Shown in pieces: positions 44,223-53,378 of a DNA stretch of 64,000 nt. Every line of letters starts with the position of its first letter. Positions within the stretch are counted from its first letter, which is position 1. The stretch spans positions 62,001-126,000 of the forward strand of contig JAYRWY010000013.1 in assembly GCA_041917755.1 (NCBI GenBank), read 5' to 3'. Made by a program: the position numbers and the translations under genes. The DNA is from RGZA01 sp041917755. GTDB taxonomy: Bacteria > Pseudomonadota > Alphaproteobacteria > UBA9219 > RGZA01. The notes beneath the pieces were generated by a model that searched no databases, was not told where the DNA came from, and was given only the letters and a program-made list of their open reading frames with translations.

Positions 44223-47200
44223 ATGGCCGCGTTATTAGATGTATTGAAGGAACGAGTATTGTTGTGCGATGGCGCCATGGGCAGCCGTGTGCAAGTGCTC
44301 GATCTTGATATTGAAAAAGATTATTTGGGTAATGAAAATTGCACAGAAATTTTAAACCTATCGCGTCCGGATTTGGTGGTGGATATCCATAAGGGATATT
44401 TAACTGCTGGCGCGGATATGGTGCTCACCAACTCCTTTGGTGGTTCGGCGGTAACATTGGCTGAATTTGATTTGCAGGACAAAACCTACGAGATTAACAA
44501 GCGTGCCGCAGAATTGGCACGCGAAGCGATTTCGCATTTTAAAGACCGCCCACGTTTTGCCTTGGGCTCCATTGGCCCGGGTACAAAACTTCTCTCGCTG
44601 GGGCACATCGATTTTGATACCGCCGAAGATGCATTTAAGCGCCAAGCTATCGGTCTGATTGAAGGTGGCGTGGACGCCATTTTGATTGAAACCTGCCAAG
44701 ATCCGCTGCAAATCAAGGCGGCGGTGAATGGTGCAAAACTTGCGCGCACGCAGCTAAATAAATCCGTCCCCATTTTTGTGACAGTGACCATTGAAGTAAC
44801 CGGCACGATGTTGGTGGGAACCGATATTGCGGGGGCAGCTACAATTATTGAATCCCTTGGTGTGGATTTGGTCGGCTTGAACTGTGCAACGGGCCCGCGC
44901 GAAATGTTGGAACACGTGCGTTGGTTATCCGAAAACTGGCCGCGCATGATTGGTGTGCAACCCAATGCAGGTTTGCCCGAATTGGTGAATGGCAAGACGC
45001 ATTATCCGCTGGGTCCATGCGATTTGGAACATTCACTCGAGCGCTTTGTTACAGAATTCGGTATGAATTTCATTGGCGGTTGTTGTGGTACGAACGTGGA
45101 GCATGTGGAGCACTTGGATAAAATGCTTCGCCGTATTGCCGAAGACGGCGTGCGCCCCAAGCCAAAGAAACGTAATTTTTCATGGACACCATCGGTTGCA
45201 TCGCTGTATGGGCAAGTAAGCCTGCGCCAAGAAAACGCCTACCTGGCGATTGGTGAGCGTTGTAACGCCAATGGCAGTAAGCAATGGCGCACCTTGCAGG
45301 AAGCCAATGATTGGGATGGCTGCGTGAAAATGGCGCGCGAACAGGTGCAGGAAGGCTCCAATGCGTTGGATGTTTGCACCGCATTCGTTGGCCGTAACGA
45401 AGTATTAGAAATGGGCGAGGTGATTAAACGCTTTGCGACATCCATTCAGGCGCCGCTGGTAATTGACTCAACCGAATATAAGGTATTGGAAAGCTCGCTT
45501 AAGCTCTATGGCGGTAAGGCCATTATCAACTCCATCAATTTTGAAGATGGCGAAGAACCCGCACGTGAGCGTTTGCGCCTTGCCAAGAAATTTGGCTGCT
45601 CGGTTATTGCCTTGACTATTGATGAAAAAGGCATGGCGAAGGAGCCACAGCACAAACTGGAAATCGCCAAGCGTTTATACGACATGGCGGTGAATGAATT
45701 TGGCTTGCCGCCGGAGGATTTGCTGTTCGACCCGCTCACCTTCACCGTTGCCACGGGTAATGAAGATGACCGCAAGCTTGGTCTTTGGACCTTGGAAGGC
45801 ATTGAGCTGATTTCCAAGGCCATGCCGAAATGCCAGATTATATTGGGATTATCGAATATTTCATTCGGGCTTAATCCGCCGGCACGTCACGTGCTCAATT
45901 CCGTGATGCTCGATTTAGCAATGAAGCGCGGATTAACCGGCGCGATTGTGCACCATTCCAAAATCATGGCGTTGCATAAAATTCCAGAAGAAGAAGCGCG
46001 TATCGCCGAAGATTTGATTTTTGATAGACGTAAAGACGGTTATGACCCGTTGCATGCGTTTATGGCACTGTTTGCAAACCGCACCGCCGCAGATACCGCT
46101 AAAAAAGCGCGCCCTGATACGATTGAAGAATGCTTGAAGCAACGCATCGTGGATGGCGATAGCATCGGATTGGAAGCGGATTTAGAAATTGCGATGAAGA
46201 CCTATAAGCCGCTGGAAATCATCAACACACTATTACTTGATGGTATGAAAGTGGTCGGTGAGTTGTTCGGTTCGGGCAAAATGCAATTGCCGTTCGTGCT
46301 GCAATCTGCCGAAACCATGAAAAAATCCGTCGCATGGCTAGAGCCATTTATGGAAAAGGTTGAAGGACAGGAAAAAGGTACCATGGTGCTGGCGACCGTA
46401 AAGGGCGACGTGCATGATATTGGTAAAAATCTGGTCGATATTATTCTTACCAACAATGGCTATAAGGTTGTGAATTTGGGTATTAAACAGCCTATTGAAG
46501 CGATTTTGGAAGCTGCCAAAACCCATAAAGCGAATGCCATTGGTATGTCCGGCTTGCTGGTGAAATCCACGGTAATTATGCGCGAAAATTTGGAAGAAAT
46601 GTCCCGCCAGGGGTTGGATATTCCGGTGATGTTGGGCGGCGCGGCATTAACGCGCGGTTATGTCTATTCCGATTGTTCGGAATCCTACACCACGGGCCAA
46701 GTGGCATATGCCAATGACGCGTTTGATGGCCTTGGCCTTATGAATAAGGTAATGGATGGCACGTTTGGTGAATTTGTGACCGCAGAAAAGCAACGCACGC
46801 GTCCACGCCGCAAACCAGTTGAACTGCCAACCGAAGAAAGCATCTTTGCCGATAACACCGACCCCGCCGCCGCACGTGCCAAGCGTGAGAAGATGGGCAA
46901 GGATGTGAAGGTGCCAACGCCGCCATTCTGGGGCCCCAAGATTATTGATTATGTACCTGCCGAAACACTTATTCCGTTTGTGAATGAACGTTCACTGTAC
47001 ATGCAACAATGGGGCTTTAAGAAACAAGGCAAACGCATTGAAGAATATATGGAAGATGCACGCCGTGAATTCCGCCCGATTTTAAAGCGGATATTGGAAG
47101 ATGCGAACCGCGATAAGGCACTTAACGCCACGGCGTCCTATGGCTATTGGCCAGCGGCAGCGGATGGCAATGATGTGATTATTTTTGATGAAAAAGATCA

Positions 47201-47717
47201 TAATAAGGAAATCGTGCGTTTCACCTTGCCGCGCCGCAAGCCAGAGGCCGATGGCACGCCCGGCGTTTGCATCAGCGATTTCTTCAAAGATGTAAACGAC
47301 AAGCAACGCGACGTGATTGCCATGCAGATTGTCACCATGGGTGATCGGGCATCAGAAGTATCGCGTGAATGGTTCGCGCAAAACCGTTATCAGGATTATA
47401 TGTTCCTGCATGGATTGAGTGTGGAATTGACCGAAGGCATGGCCGAATATGTGCATGCGCGTATCCGCAAGGAATTGGGCATTGCCGGCGATGATGCGCA
47501 GGATATGGAAAAGCTGCTGCAGCAAGGCTATCGCGGCAGCCGTTATTCATTTGGCTATGCTGCATGCCCGCGTCTGGAAGACCAGGAGCCAATTTTGAAG
47601 CTGTTGCAAGCGGATAAGGTCGGCATCGCCTTGACCGAAGAATTTATGCTGCATCCAGAGCAAAGTACTTCCGCGATTGTGGTGCATCATCCTGCCGCAC
47701 GTTATTTCAACGTATAG
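44223..47717 (+). CDS. metH: Cobalamin-dependent methionine synthase, full length
   Basis: MetH transfers the methyl group of methyltetrahydrofolate to homocysteine through cobalamin. All four modules are present in 1,164 residues: homocysteine-binding (about 1-320, zinc Cys in GLNCATGP and GGCCGTN), folate-binding (about 345-610, AIGERCNANGSKQW), cobalamin-binding with cap (about 635-880, DVHDIGKN with the axial His near residue 731), and the SAM-binding reactivation domain (about 910-1164, RGSRYSFGYAACP). Many alphaproteobacteria have split or shortened forms; this one is whole. It needs B12, but no B12 genes are in the window. Confidence 0.96.
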   Translation: MAALLDVLKERVLLCDGAMGSRVQVLDLDIEKDYLGNENCTEILNLSRPDLVVDIHKGYLTAGADMVLTNSFGGSAVTLAEFDLQDKTYEINKRAAELAREAISHFKDRPRFALGSIGPGTKLLSLGHIDFDTAEDAFKRQAIGLIEGGVDAILIETCQDPLQIKAAVNGAKLARTQLNKSVPIFVTVTIEVTGTMLVGTDIAGAATIIESLGVDLVGLNCATGPREMLEHVRWLSENWPRMIGVQPNAGLPELVNGKTHYPLGPCDLEHSLERFVTEFGMNFIGGCCGTNVEHVEHLDKMLRRIAEDGVRPKPKKRNFSWTPSVASLYGQVSLRQENAYLAIGERCNANGSKQWRTLQEANDWDGCVKMAREQVQEGSNALDVCTAFVGRNEVLEMGEVIKRFATSIQAPLVIDSTEYKVLESSLKLYGGKAIINSINFEDGEEPARERLRLAKKFGCSVIALTIDEKGMAKEPQHKLEIAKRLYDMAVNEFGLPPEDLLFDPLTFTVATGNEDDRKLGLWTLEGIELISKAMPKCQIILGLSNISFGLNPPARHVLNSVMLDLAMKRGLTGAIVHHSKIMALHKIPEEEARIAEDLIFDRRKDGYDPLHAFMALFANRTAADTAKKARPDTIEECLKQRIVDGDSIGLEADLEIAMKTYKPLEIINTLLLDGMKVVGELFGSGKMQLPFVLQSAETMKKSVAWLEPFMEKVEGQEKGTMVLATVKGDVHDIGKNLVDIILTNNGYKVVNLGIKQPIEAILEAAKTHKANAIGMSGLLVKSTVIMRENLEEMSRQGLDIPVMLGGAALTRGYVYSDCSESYTTGQVAYANDAFDGLGLMNKVMDGTFGEFVTAEKQRTRPRRKPVELPTEESIFADNTDPAAARAKREKMGKDVKVPTPPFWGPKIIDYVPAETLIPFVNERSLYMQQWGFKKQGKRIEEYMEDARREFRPILKRILEDANRDKALNATASYGYWPAAADGNDVIIFDEKDHNKEIVRFTLPRRKPEADGTPGVCISDFFKDVNDKQRDVIAMQIVTMGDRASEVSREWFAQNRYQDYMFLHGLSVELTEGMAEYVHARIRKELGIAGDDAQDMEKLLQQGYRGSRYSFGYAACPRLEDQEPILKLLQADKVGIALTEEFMLHPEQSTSAIVVHHPAARYFNV

Positions 47718-47724
47718 GCACTCC

Positions 47725-48261
47725 ATGCTTTCCAAACGGCCAATCATTGGTGTGATGGGGGCAAGCAAGGAACGGCATGAAGAACTGGCCAAGCCATTAG
47801 GCGAGGCAATTGCCAGAGCAGGCTATCATCTGTTGACGGGTGGTGGCACCGGCGTGATGGATGCAGTATCACAAAGCTTTACCGCCACGCAGCCCCGCGC
47901 GGGACTATGCATTGGCGTAATACCGATGCAAAGCGCGGGTGAAGCGTATGAAGTGATGCCGAATTACCCCAATCCCTATGTGGAACTGCCAATCCATTCG
48001 CATCTGGGCATTTATGATGGCCATGACCCGCAGCAGGTCAGCCGCAATTACATTAATATCCTGACCAGTCATGTGGTGGTGGTCTTGCCGGGCAGTAAGG
48101 GCACGCGCAATGAGCTAAGCCTTGCGCAGCGGTTTAAAAAACCATTCATCCTGTTTGGCGCACCAGAACAGTTTGTGGATTTTCCTAATGGTTTGCCGCG
48201 CAGCGATGATGTGCAGCAAGTCATGCAGTTTGTTGAACAAACCTTGCGGGATATCATATGA
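47725..48261 (+). CDS. SLOG/TIGR00725-like nucleotide-binding protein
   Basis: The 178-residue protein has a Rossmann-like fold of the LOG/DprA superfamily: IIGVMGASKE at residues 7-16, the loop LLTGGGTGVMDAVSQ near residue 37, and a PGSKGTRNELSLA segment in place of the PGGxGTxxE of lysine-decarboxylase-like LOG proteins. Members bind nucleotides or their derivatives, and some release cytokinin-like bases from nucleotides. Its function in methionine metabolism is unknown. The ATG at 47725 is chosen, eight bases after metH. It overlaps the next gene by four bases (ATGA). Confidence 0.78.
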   Translation: MLSKRPIIGVMGASKERHEELAKPLGEAIARAGYHLLTGGGTGVMDAVSQSFTATQPRAGLCIGVIPMQSAGEAYEVMPNYPNPYVELPIHSHLGIYDGHDPQQVSRNYINILTSHVVVVLPGSKGTRNELSLAQRFKKPFILFGAPEQFVDFPNGLPRSDDVQQVMQFVEQTLRDII

Positions 48262-48590
48262 TGAAGCTCTCGCGGCGGGATGTGTTGTATGGGGCAGGTG
48301 CGGCGGTGATGTTGGCGTCATTGCCCGCGATGCGCGCGCAAGTGTTGGAGGGGTATTTAAAGCCCTATGGTATTGCGGGTAGCTTCATCTTCTCCAAAAC
48401 GCCGTTGCATTGCCTTGAATGTTTTAAGGGCGATGTGGGGGATTTAATGGTGGTGCAGTTGCCCCAACTGCCCGCTGCGCATACGGGCAAGGTGCGGTTA
48501 ACGGGCACAGCCACGCCAAATGCCAATAAACATGCGTTTTTCCGGCATGTTATGAATGATGCAAAACTTGTAAAAAACACTTTCGTTTAG
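48258..48590 (+). CDS. Small Tat-signal protein at the end of the operon
   Basis: The 110-residue protein begins KLSRRDVLYGAGAAVMLA, a twin-arginine signal with SRRDVL in place of SRRxFLK, then a hydrophobic stretch ending MRAQ. It is therefore likely exported folded, perhaps with a cofactor. The mature part (about 80 residues) has the pair LHCLECF that could bind a metal. I recognise no family. The four-base overlap with the SLOG gene shows that it belongs to the operon. Confidence 0.7.
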   Translation: MMKLSRRDVLYGAGAAVMLASLPAMRAQVLEGYLKPYGIAGSFIFSKTPLHCLECFKGDVGDLMVVQLPQLPAAHTGKVRLTGTATPNANKHAFFRHVMNDAKLVKNTFV

Positions 48591-48621
48591 CGCGTTTGTT
48601 CGGTATCACTTGATGCGGATT

Positions 48622-48711
48622 GGATGGGTGGCCGAGCGGTTTAAGGCACCGGTCTTGAAAACCGGCGTGGGTGAAAGCTCACCGTGAGTTCGAATCTCAC
48701 CCCATCCGCCA
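48622..48711 (+). tRNA. tRNA-Ser (TGA)
   Basis: The 90-base class II tRNA has acceptor stem GGATGGG/CCCATCC, discriminator G, encoded CCA, anticodon TGA in the loop CTTGAAA and a long variable arm (GGGTGAAAGCTCACC). The match to serine tRNAs is clear. Its CCA end overlaps the first hairpin of the following repeat element. Confidence 0.96.
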
Positions 48712-48810
48712 CCCTTCGCTAAAGCTTCGGGTGGCAGGCCACCCGCCTAGGGTGGGCTGACAACCGAAATCACAACATGTAGGGTGATCTCCCGAAGCTT
48801 TAGCGAAGGG
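48708..48810. repeat. Nested inverted repeats between tRNA-Ser and the GIY-YIG gene
   Basis: A perfect 20-base inverted repeat has arms at 48712-48731 and 48791-48810 (arm core TTCGCTAAAGCTTCGG). Inside, GGGTGGC (48729-48735) can pair with GCCACCC at 48708-48714, which includes the tRNA CCA end, or with GCCACCC at 48738-48744; that copy can also pair with GGGTGG at 48750-48755. These folds exclude each other. The right outer arm carries the Shine-Dalgarno of the next gene. Confidence 0.85.
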
Positions 48811-48820
48811 AGACAACCGA

Positions 48821-49072
48821 ATGTGGTATGTATATTTCCTAAAACTTACAAATAACGATATTTATGTCGGGTCAACCAATGATCTGAAGCGTCGCTTTGC
48901 TTCACACAAAGCCGGACAAGTCATCTCAACCAAAGCATTTTTGCCTGTAAAATTAACAAGCTATGTCGCAGTCGAGAATGAAGCGACAGCCAGAACCTTG
49001 GAAAAATACTTTAAATCAGGTTCAGGCAAGGCCTTTGCCAATAAGCGGCTTTTTGACAATTCTAAAAAGTAG
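48821..49072 (+). CDS. GIY-YIG nuclease-domain protein
   Basis: The 83-residue protein is a single GIY-YIG domain: WYVYFLKLTNNDIYVGSTND (residues 2-21) holds the two Tyr motifs, followed by Arg in LKRRFASHKAG, the Glu in AVENEATARTLEKY, and a Lys-rich end. Stand-alone proteins of this kind (URI type) are common in bacterial genomes and some are mobile homing-like nucleases. The SD GAAGGGAG lies at 48804-48811, inside the right arm of the 20-base inverted repeat, so folding would hide it. It lies just downstream of tRNA-Ser and may be read from the tRNA promoter. Confidence 0.9.
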   Translation: MWYVYFLKLTNNDIYVGSTNDLKRRFASHKAGQVISTKAFLPVKLTSYVAVENEATARTLEKYFKSGSGKAFANKRLFDNSKK

Positions 49073-49162
49073 GCGCAGCATAGTTCATGTGGACAACTTT
49101 GCGGGACGCGCGCGGCGTGGCAAAGTAATTTCACCATACAGTGTATATTGTACTAAATTAAG

Positions 49163-49717
49163 CTAGATAAATTTTATTATATTAAGCATCCATTCAGAAA
49201 TTTTATAAACACCCAACAACAATAATCCTATGATGCTCCAATTTATCCACTTTGAAAAAATCTGACGTGGCGCCATCTGTACTTGCTTGCAATCACCGTC
49301 AACTGTTCTCAGTTTTACCATAAATGGTGGTGCAGAGTAAGATTGCAGCAATTCAATGTTGTGGTATTCTTTTGCGCCTAGATAATCAATTTTTATTACA
49401 AAGTGATTGTCCGGCAGTGTTAGCTCAGAATAGTTGCATGGTGGCCAAATTTGATAATGTTCAGGCTTTGAGCTGAAATATACTTCGACACTATGTGCAG
49501 TTTCTTTGCCGATGTTTTGGATGTATATGCTTCTAGAATAAATGGAAAGGGAGCCGCCAGCATTTTGCGGTATGTTATGGGCAAACTGATGTCCAACCCC
49601 CCAAATAACATTGGCTTTTGGCTGTAGCATTCTTCCAATCAATGCAAAAGTAGCCGTTAATATAACAGCAACAATTTCAGGCTTGCCAACAAAATTAATT
49701 ATTGCATCTACAGTCAT
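49163..49717 (-). CDS. Hypothetical membrane-anchored protein
   Basis: I do not recognise this 184-residue protein. It has a hydrophobic helix near residues 13-28 and another near 160-178, with a beta-rich soluble middle (IYIQNIGKETAHSVEVYFSS) that looks like an immunoglobulin-like or similar beta domain. The ATG at 49717 is chosen because GAGGAG lies 8 bases before it; a longer frame upstream has no such site. The DNA is more AT-rich than its neighbours, which suggests recent transfer. Confidence 0.6.
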   Translation of the reverse strand: MTVDAIINFVGKPEIVAVILTATFALIGRMLQPKANVIWGVGHQFAHNIPQNAGGSLSIYSRSIYIQNIGKETAHSVEVYFSSKPEHYQIWPPCNYSELTLPDNHFVIKIDYLGAKEYHNIELLQSYSAPPFMVKLRTVDGDCKQVQMAPRQIFSKWINWSIIGLLLLGVYKISEWMLNIIKFI

Positions 49718-49811
49718 ATTTAGCTCCTCTGTCGATATGCAATAATAGTGGAGAAATGTTTCGTAGGCAAATTTACAAAAAAATAATTGATAAACGCTTG
49801 TAATGCACACC

Positions 49812-49845
49812 AAAAATAAGGGCCGCATGTTCATGCGACCCTTAA
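49812..49845 (-). terminator. Rho-independent terminator of amtB
   Basis: AAGGG-CGCAT pairs with ATGCG-CCCTT (49818-49843). On the minus strand the stem is followed by ATTTTTGG, so it ends the amtB transcript 36 bases after the stop. Confidence 0.85.
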
Positions 49846-49878
49846 ATCTTTTAGATAGGTAGTTGTTAGTTGAACAAC

Positions 49879-51222
49879 TTATCCCTTGATGCTTTCGCCA
49901 TGTTGGGAGCTATCAAGGCCAGATTGTTCATCGCTGTCGCTGACGTTCAGCGGTGCGAAGATGGATACAATTTTCAGCAAGATGAAGGTGACAATCATAC
50001 TGAAAGCTGCAACCGCCACACCAGCGGTGAGGTTGGCCGTAAACAGCTTGTCGCCGCCATTGAGCAAGCCCATTGCGCCCGCCGGATTAACATCCGTGGT
50101 GGCAAGAAGGCCGGTCATGATGGTACCGATGGTGCCGCCAATACCGTGGCATGCAAATACATCGAGGCTGTCATCAATCTTGAAGCTGCCCTTAATCAGG
50201 CGTGCCACAAGGTTGCAGATAATACCCGCAGCAAGACCGATGATGAGCGCTGAACCAGTAGTGACGTAACCAGCTGCAGGTGTAATCGCCACAAGGCCAG
50301 CCACCACACCGATGCAACCGCCAACCAGGGTTGGCTTGCCATCTTTGATGGTGTCAACCAAGGTCCATGCGAGCAATGCAACGGCAGCAGCAAGGAAGGT
50401 GTTGACGAATGCCTGTGCAGCAAGACCGCCAGAGGTGAGGGCAGAACCGGCATTGAAGCCGAACCAACCAAACCACAGCAAGCTGGTACCGAGCACAACC
50501 ATGCCGATATCAAATGGCTTTTGCGCTGCGCCAAAATCACGGCGTTTCTTGAACACCATGGCGGCGATTAGGGCGGAGTAACCAGCCGTCATGTGAACCA
50601 CATAACCACCGGCAAAATCCAATGCGCCGCTCTTTGCGAGCCAGCCATTTACGTTCCATACCCAATGGGCAACGGGTGAATACACCGCAAGGCTCCAGAG
50701 CACGAGGAAGATAATCCATGCTTTAAAGTTTACGCGTTCAGCAAATGCACCTGTAATCAGGGCGGGGGTGATGATGGCGAACATCATCTGGAATGCCATG
50801 AATACCAAATGCGGGATGGTGGCTGTGCCATCGGGGGCTTGGCCAACGCCATTGAGCAATAAATACTTGGTGTCGCCGATTAGGCCGGATACGTCACCGG
50901 AGAAGGCAAGGCTGTACCCAATTACCGCCCACAACACACCAATCACGGATAGTGCAATGACGTTTTGATAAAGGGTGGATACGGCATTTTTAGATCTAAC
51001 CATACCGGCATAGAAAAATGCCAGGCCCGGTGTCATTAATAATACGAGTGCGGTTGATACCAGCATCCATGCTGTGTCGCCGCTGTTGACGGCTGGGGCA
51101 GGTGCTGCGGCCTCAGCCATGGCAAGCGATGGCGCAATGCTTGCGCCGATTGACATTATGGCTGTCGTTAGGAAGAGTGCGAGAGCGTTTCGCTTTTTAG
51201 TGAGTGCAGGTGTATGAGACAT
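49879..51222 (-). CDS. amtB: Ammonium transporter
   Basis: AmtB conducts ammonia or ammonium through the inner membrane. The 447-residue protein has a signal-peptide-like start (about 1-38), about eleven helices, and the family motifs LAFFYAGMVRSKN, DFAGGYVVHMTAGYSALI (first pore His) and DVFACHGIGGTIGTI (second pore His). The ATG at 51222 is chosen, with AAAGGAC upstream. A glnK/PII gene, usually next to amtB in proteobacteria, is absent here, and I see no sigma-54 promoter match upstream. It must rely on a PII protein coded elsewhere. Confidence 0.95.
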   Translation of the reverse strand: MSHTPALTKKRNALALFLTTAIMSIGASIAPSLAMAEAAAPAPAVNSGDTAWMLVSTALVLLMTPGLAFFYAGMVRSKNAVSTLYQNVIALSVIGVLWAVIGYSLAFSGDVSGLIGDTKYLLLNGVGQAPDGTATIPHLVFMAFQMMFAIITPALITGAFAERVNFKAWIIFLVLWSLAVYSPVAHWVWNVNGWLAKSGALDFAGGYVVHMTAGYSALIAAMVFKKRRDFGAAQKPFDIGMVVLGTSLLWFGWFGFNAGSALTSGGLAAQAFVNTFLAAAVALLAWTLVDTIKDGKPTLVGGCIGVVAGLVAITPAAGYVTTGSALIIGLAAGIICNLVARLIKGSFKIDDSLDVFACHGIGGTIGTIMTGLLATTDVNPAGAMGLLNGGDKLFTANLTAGVAVAAFSMIVTFILLKIVSIFAPLNVSDSDEQSGLDSSQHGESIKG

Positions 51223-51390
51223 TTTCTGTCCTTTCTGTTTATTGAAATCGTATCGGTGAGTGGCAACGAACTTCACGGGTGACACAATGTATTAAGTTCA
51301 ATAAAGAAATTCTTAAGGCCTGTGGTAAAATTAGGATTATTACTAACGTTGTTACGCATATGCAGTATATTGAAACGATAACGAAATAAA

Positions 51391-52581
51391 ATGAGTTCAA
51401 GTCAGCATAAAATTTATGACACCATCATCATCGGCGCGGGCGCGGCAGGGCTCATGTGCGCGATGCGTGCGGGGCAGCGCGGGCGGCGGGTCTTGCTGCT
51501 TGATCATGCGGAGGAGGCGGGGAAGAAAATTCTCATTTCCGGCGGCGGGCGGTGCAATTTTACCAACCGCGATATATCGCCGGATAAATTTTATTCGCAA
51601 AATCCGCATTTTTGTATTTCCGCGCTGAAGAGCTACACGCAGCATGATTTCATCGGATTAGTGGAAAAGCATAACATTCCATATCACCACAAAACCCTGG
51701 GGCAGTTATTTTGCGATAACTCCGCGCGGGATATCCTCAAGATGTTATTGGATGAATGCCGTGCAGCGGGCGTGGACATCAAACTATCCACCAGCATCAA
51801 TGATGTCAGCAAAAGCGATGCCTATAATATAGTAACCGATAAGGGCACATTTACCGCGTCAACATTGGTGCTTGCCAGCGGCGGGTTATCCATCCCTAAA
51901 ATGGGGGCGACGAATTTTGCGCATCGTATGGCCAAGCAGTTTGGCTTGCCGCTTACGGAATTGCGCCCGGCGCTTGTGCCATTGGTGTTTCAAGGTGCAT
52001 TGCTGGAGTTTATGCAACCGCTAAGCGGCGTGAGTGCAGAAATTGTGGCATCAAAGGGTAAGAAAAATTTCCGTGAAGGCATGGTATTCACCCATCGCGG
52101 GATATCGGGGCCTGCGATTTTGCAAATCTCATCCCTGTGGCGCGAAGGCGATGATATCACGCTGGATATGCTGCCGGATGTAGATGCGGAGAGTTATTTA
52201 TTGGAACGCAAAAAGACGCGCCCCAATGCGGAATTGAAAACCATATTGGCGGAATTGTTATCGCAGCGTTTGGCGGGGGCTTTTACCACCACCTTTATGA
52301 CCAATATGGCGATTGGCCAGATGACCGACAAAGCATTAAGAGAAGCCGCCAAACAATTGAAACAATGGGTGCTTTGTCCCGCAGGTAGCGAAGGTTATGC
52401 CAAGGCCGAGGTGACATTAGGCGGCGTGGATACCAATGCATTATCATCCAAAACCATGGCGGCCAATGACGTGCAGGGATTATTTGTGATTGGCGAGGCC
52501 GTGGATGTTACCGGATGGCTTGGTGGATACAACTTCCAATGGGCATGGTCGAGCGGGTGGGCGGCAGGCAGTGCGATATAG
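51391..52581 (+). CDS. BaiN/HI0933-family flavoprotein (YhiN type)
   Basis: The 396-residue protein binds FAD: GAGAAGLMCA near residue 14 and the family signature SGGGRCNFTN near residue 50. The end has FVIGEAVDVTGWLGGYNFQWAWSSGWAAG. It is the widespread HI0933/YhiN family of NAD(P)/FAD-dependent oxidoreductases, some of which act on enone steroids (BaiN), while the role of most members is unknown. It stands alone and diverges from amtB across about 170 bases. Confidence 0.9.
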   Translation: MSSSQHKIYDTIIIGAGAAGLMCAMRAGQRGRRVLLLDHAEEAGKKILISGGGRCNFTNRDISPDKFYSQNPHFCISALKSYTQHDFIGLVEKHNIPYHHKTLGQLFCDNSARDILKMLLDECRAAGVDIKLSTSINDVSKSDAYNIVTDKGTFTASTLVLASGGLSIPKMGATNFAHRMAKQFGLPLTELRPALVPLVFQGALLEFMQPLSGVSAEIVASKGKKNFREGMVFTHRGISGPAILQISSLWREGDDITLDMLPDVDAESYLLERKKTRPNAELKTILAELLSQRLAGAFTTTFMTNMAIGQMTDKALREAAKQLKQWVLCPAGSEGYAKAEVTLGGVDTNALSSKTMAANDVQGLFVIGEAVDVTGWLGGYNFQWAWSSGWAAGSAI

Positions 52582-52591
52582 GACGATATAA

Positions 52592-53287
52592 CTATTCGTC
52601 TTGTTGCGGCGCGGGTTCTTCTTTTTCGTGTGGCGGTTCGATGGCGGGTTGATCATCTTTCGCGCCGAATCCGAAGTAAGTGAACTTATTATTCTTCCAT
52701 GTGAAGTTGAGCGCGCAAGGTGCGGTGCCACCGTTTAGCACGCGGCAATTGAATTTGCTTTGGCTCATTTCAAAGCCTGCGATGGCAACGACATTACCTT
52801 CGGGGGTGCGTTCACCAATCTCTTTAGGCGCAACACTGAGCACATAGGTGCGCAAGGATTGTTTAAACAGGTTCGGCTTGATTTGCGTATAGGCCGTTAG
52901 CAGGCAGCCTTTTTCACCACATAAGGGCGGGCTGTTTTGACAATTGCCATTGACGGGTTGCTGTACCCAGGCAGTAAAGTCATAGGCATAATGACTGAGT
53001 TGATTGGGGGCGGCGTATTCGTAGATGTTCGCGTGATTGGGGGTGAGGGTACCTTCGGTACAGTTCATAACCACATTACGGATTTGTTCGCGGATATAGA
53101 CGGGGGCGTCATCCCAATCAATCCGGCGGGCTTCGGGTTTTGCTTGTGAGGACACGCTGGCGGATTGCTGGGCCGTGCATGGCATCGTTGATAGCGCCAA
53201 GAAAGCAAAGGCAAGACAGCATACACGTATAGCGGCGGTGAATGAAACTGCTGCGGGTGCAGATGAATGGGGGGCGTGCAGTGGCAT
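52592..53287 (-). CDS. Hypothetical secreted protein
   Basis: The 231-residue protein has a signal peptide (hydrophobic residues about 22-38, cleavage near TAQQ) and six cysteines in its mature part (NCTEG, NCQNS, PLCGEKGCLL, FNCRV, APCAL) that probably form disulfides. The tail is acidic and Pro-rich. I recognise no family. It faces the flavoprotein gene tail to tail and lies 91 bases downstream of the Hint-domain protein, read the same way. Confidence 0.65.
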   Translation of the reverse strand: MPLHAPHSSAPAAVSFTAAIRVCCLAFAFLALSTMPCTAQQSASVSSQAKPEARRIDWDDAPVYIREQIRNVVMNCTEGTLTPNHANIYEYAAPNQLSHYAYDFTAWVQQPVNGNCQNSPPLCGEKGCLLTAYTQIKPNLFKQSLRTYVLSVAPKEIGERTPEGNVVAIAGFEMSQSKFNCRVLNGGTAPCALNFTWKNNKFTYFGFGAKDDQPAIEPPHEKEEPAPQQDE

Positions 53288-53378
53288 GATTATCCCATGA
53301 ATGATCGTGGTGCGAAAACCCTTAGATGCAAGCGTTGGTTCAACCCGCGTTGCTTACTACCCCTGCGACGTGTCGTCG

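Noticed and set aside
51223..51390. Sigma-54/NtrC promoter upstream of amtB
   Set aside because: No TGGC-N8-TTGC match on the minus strand.
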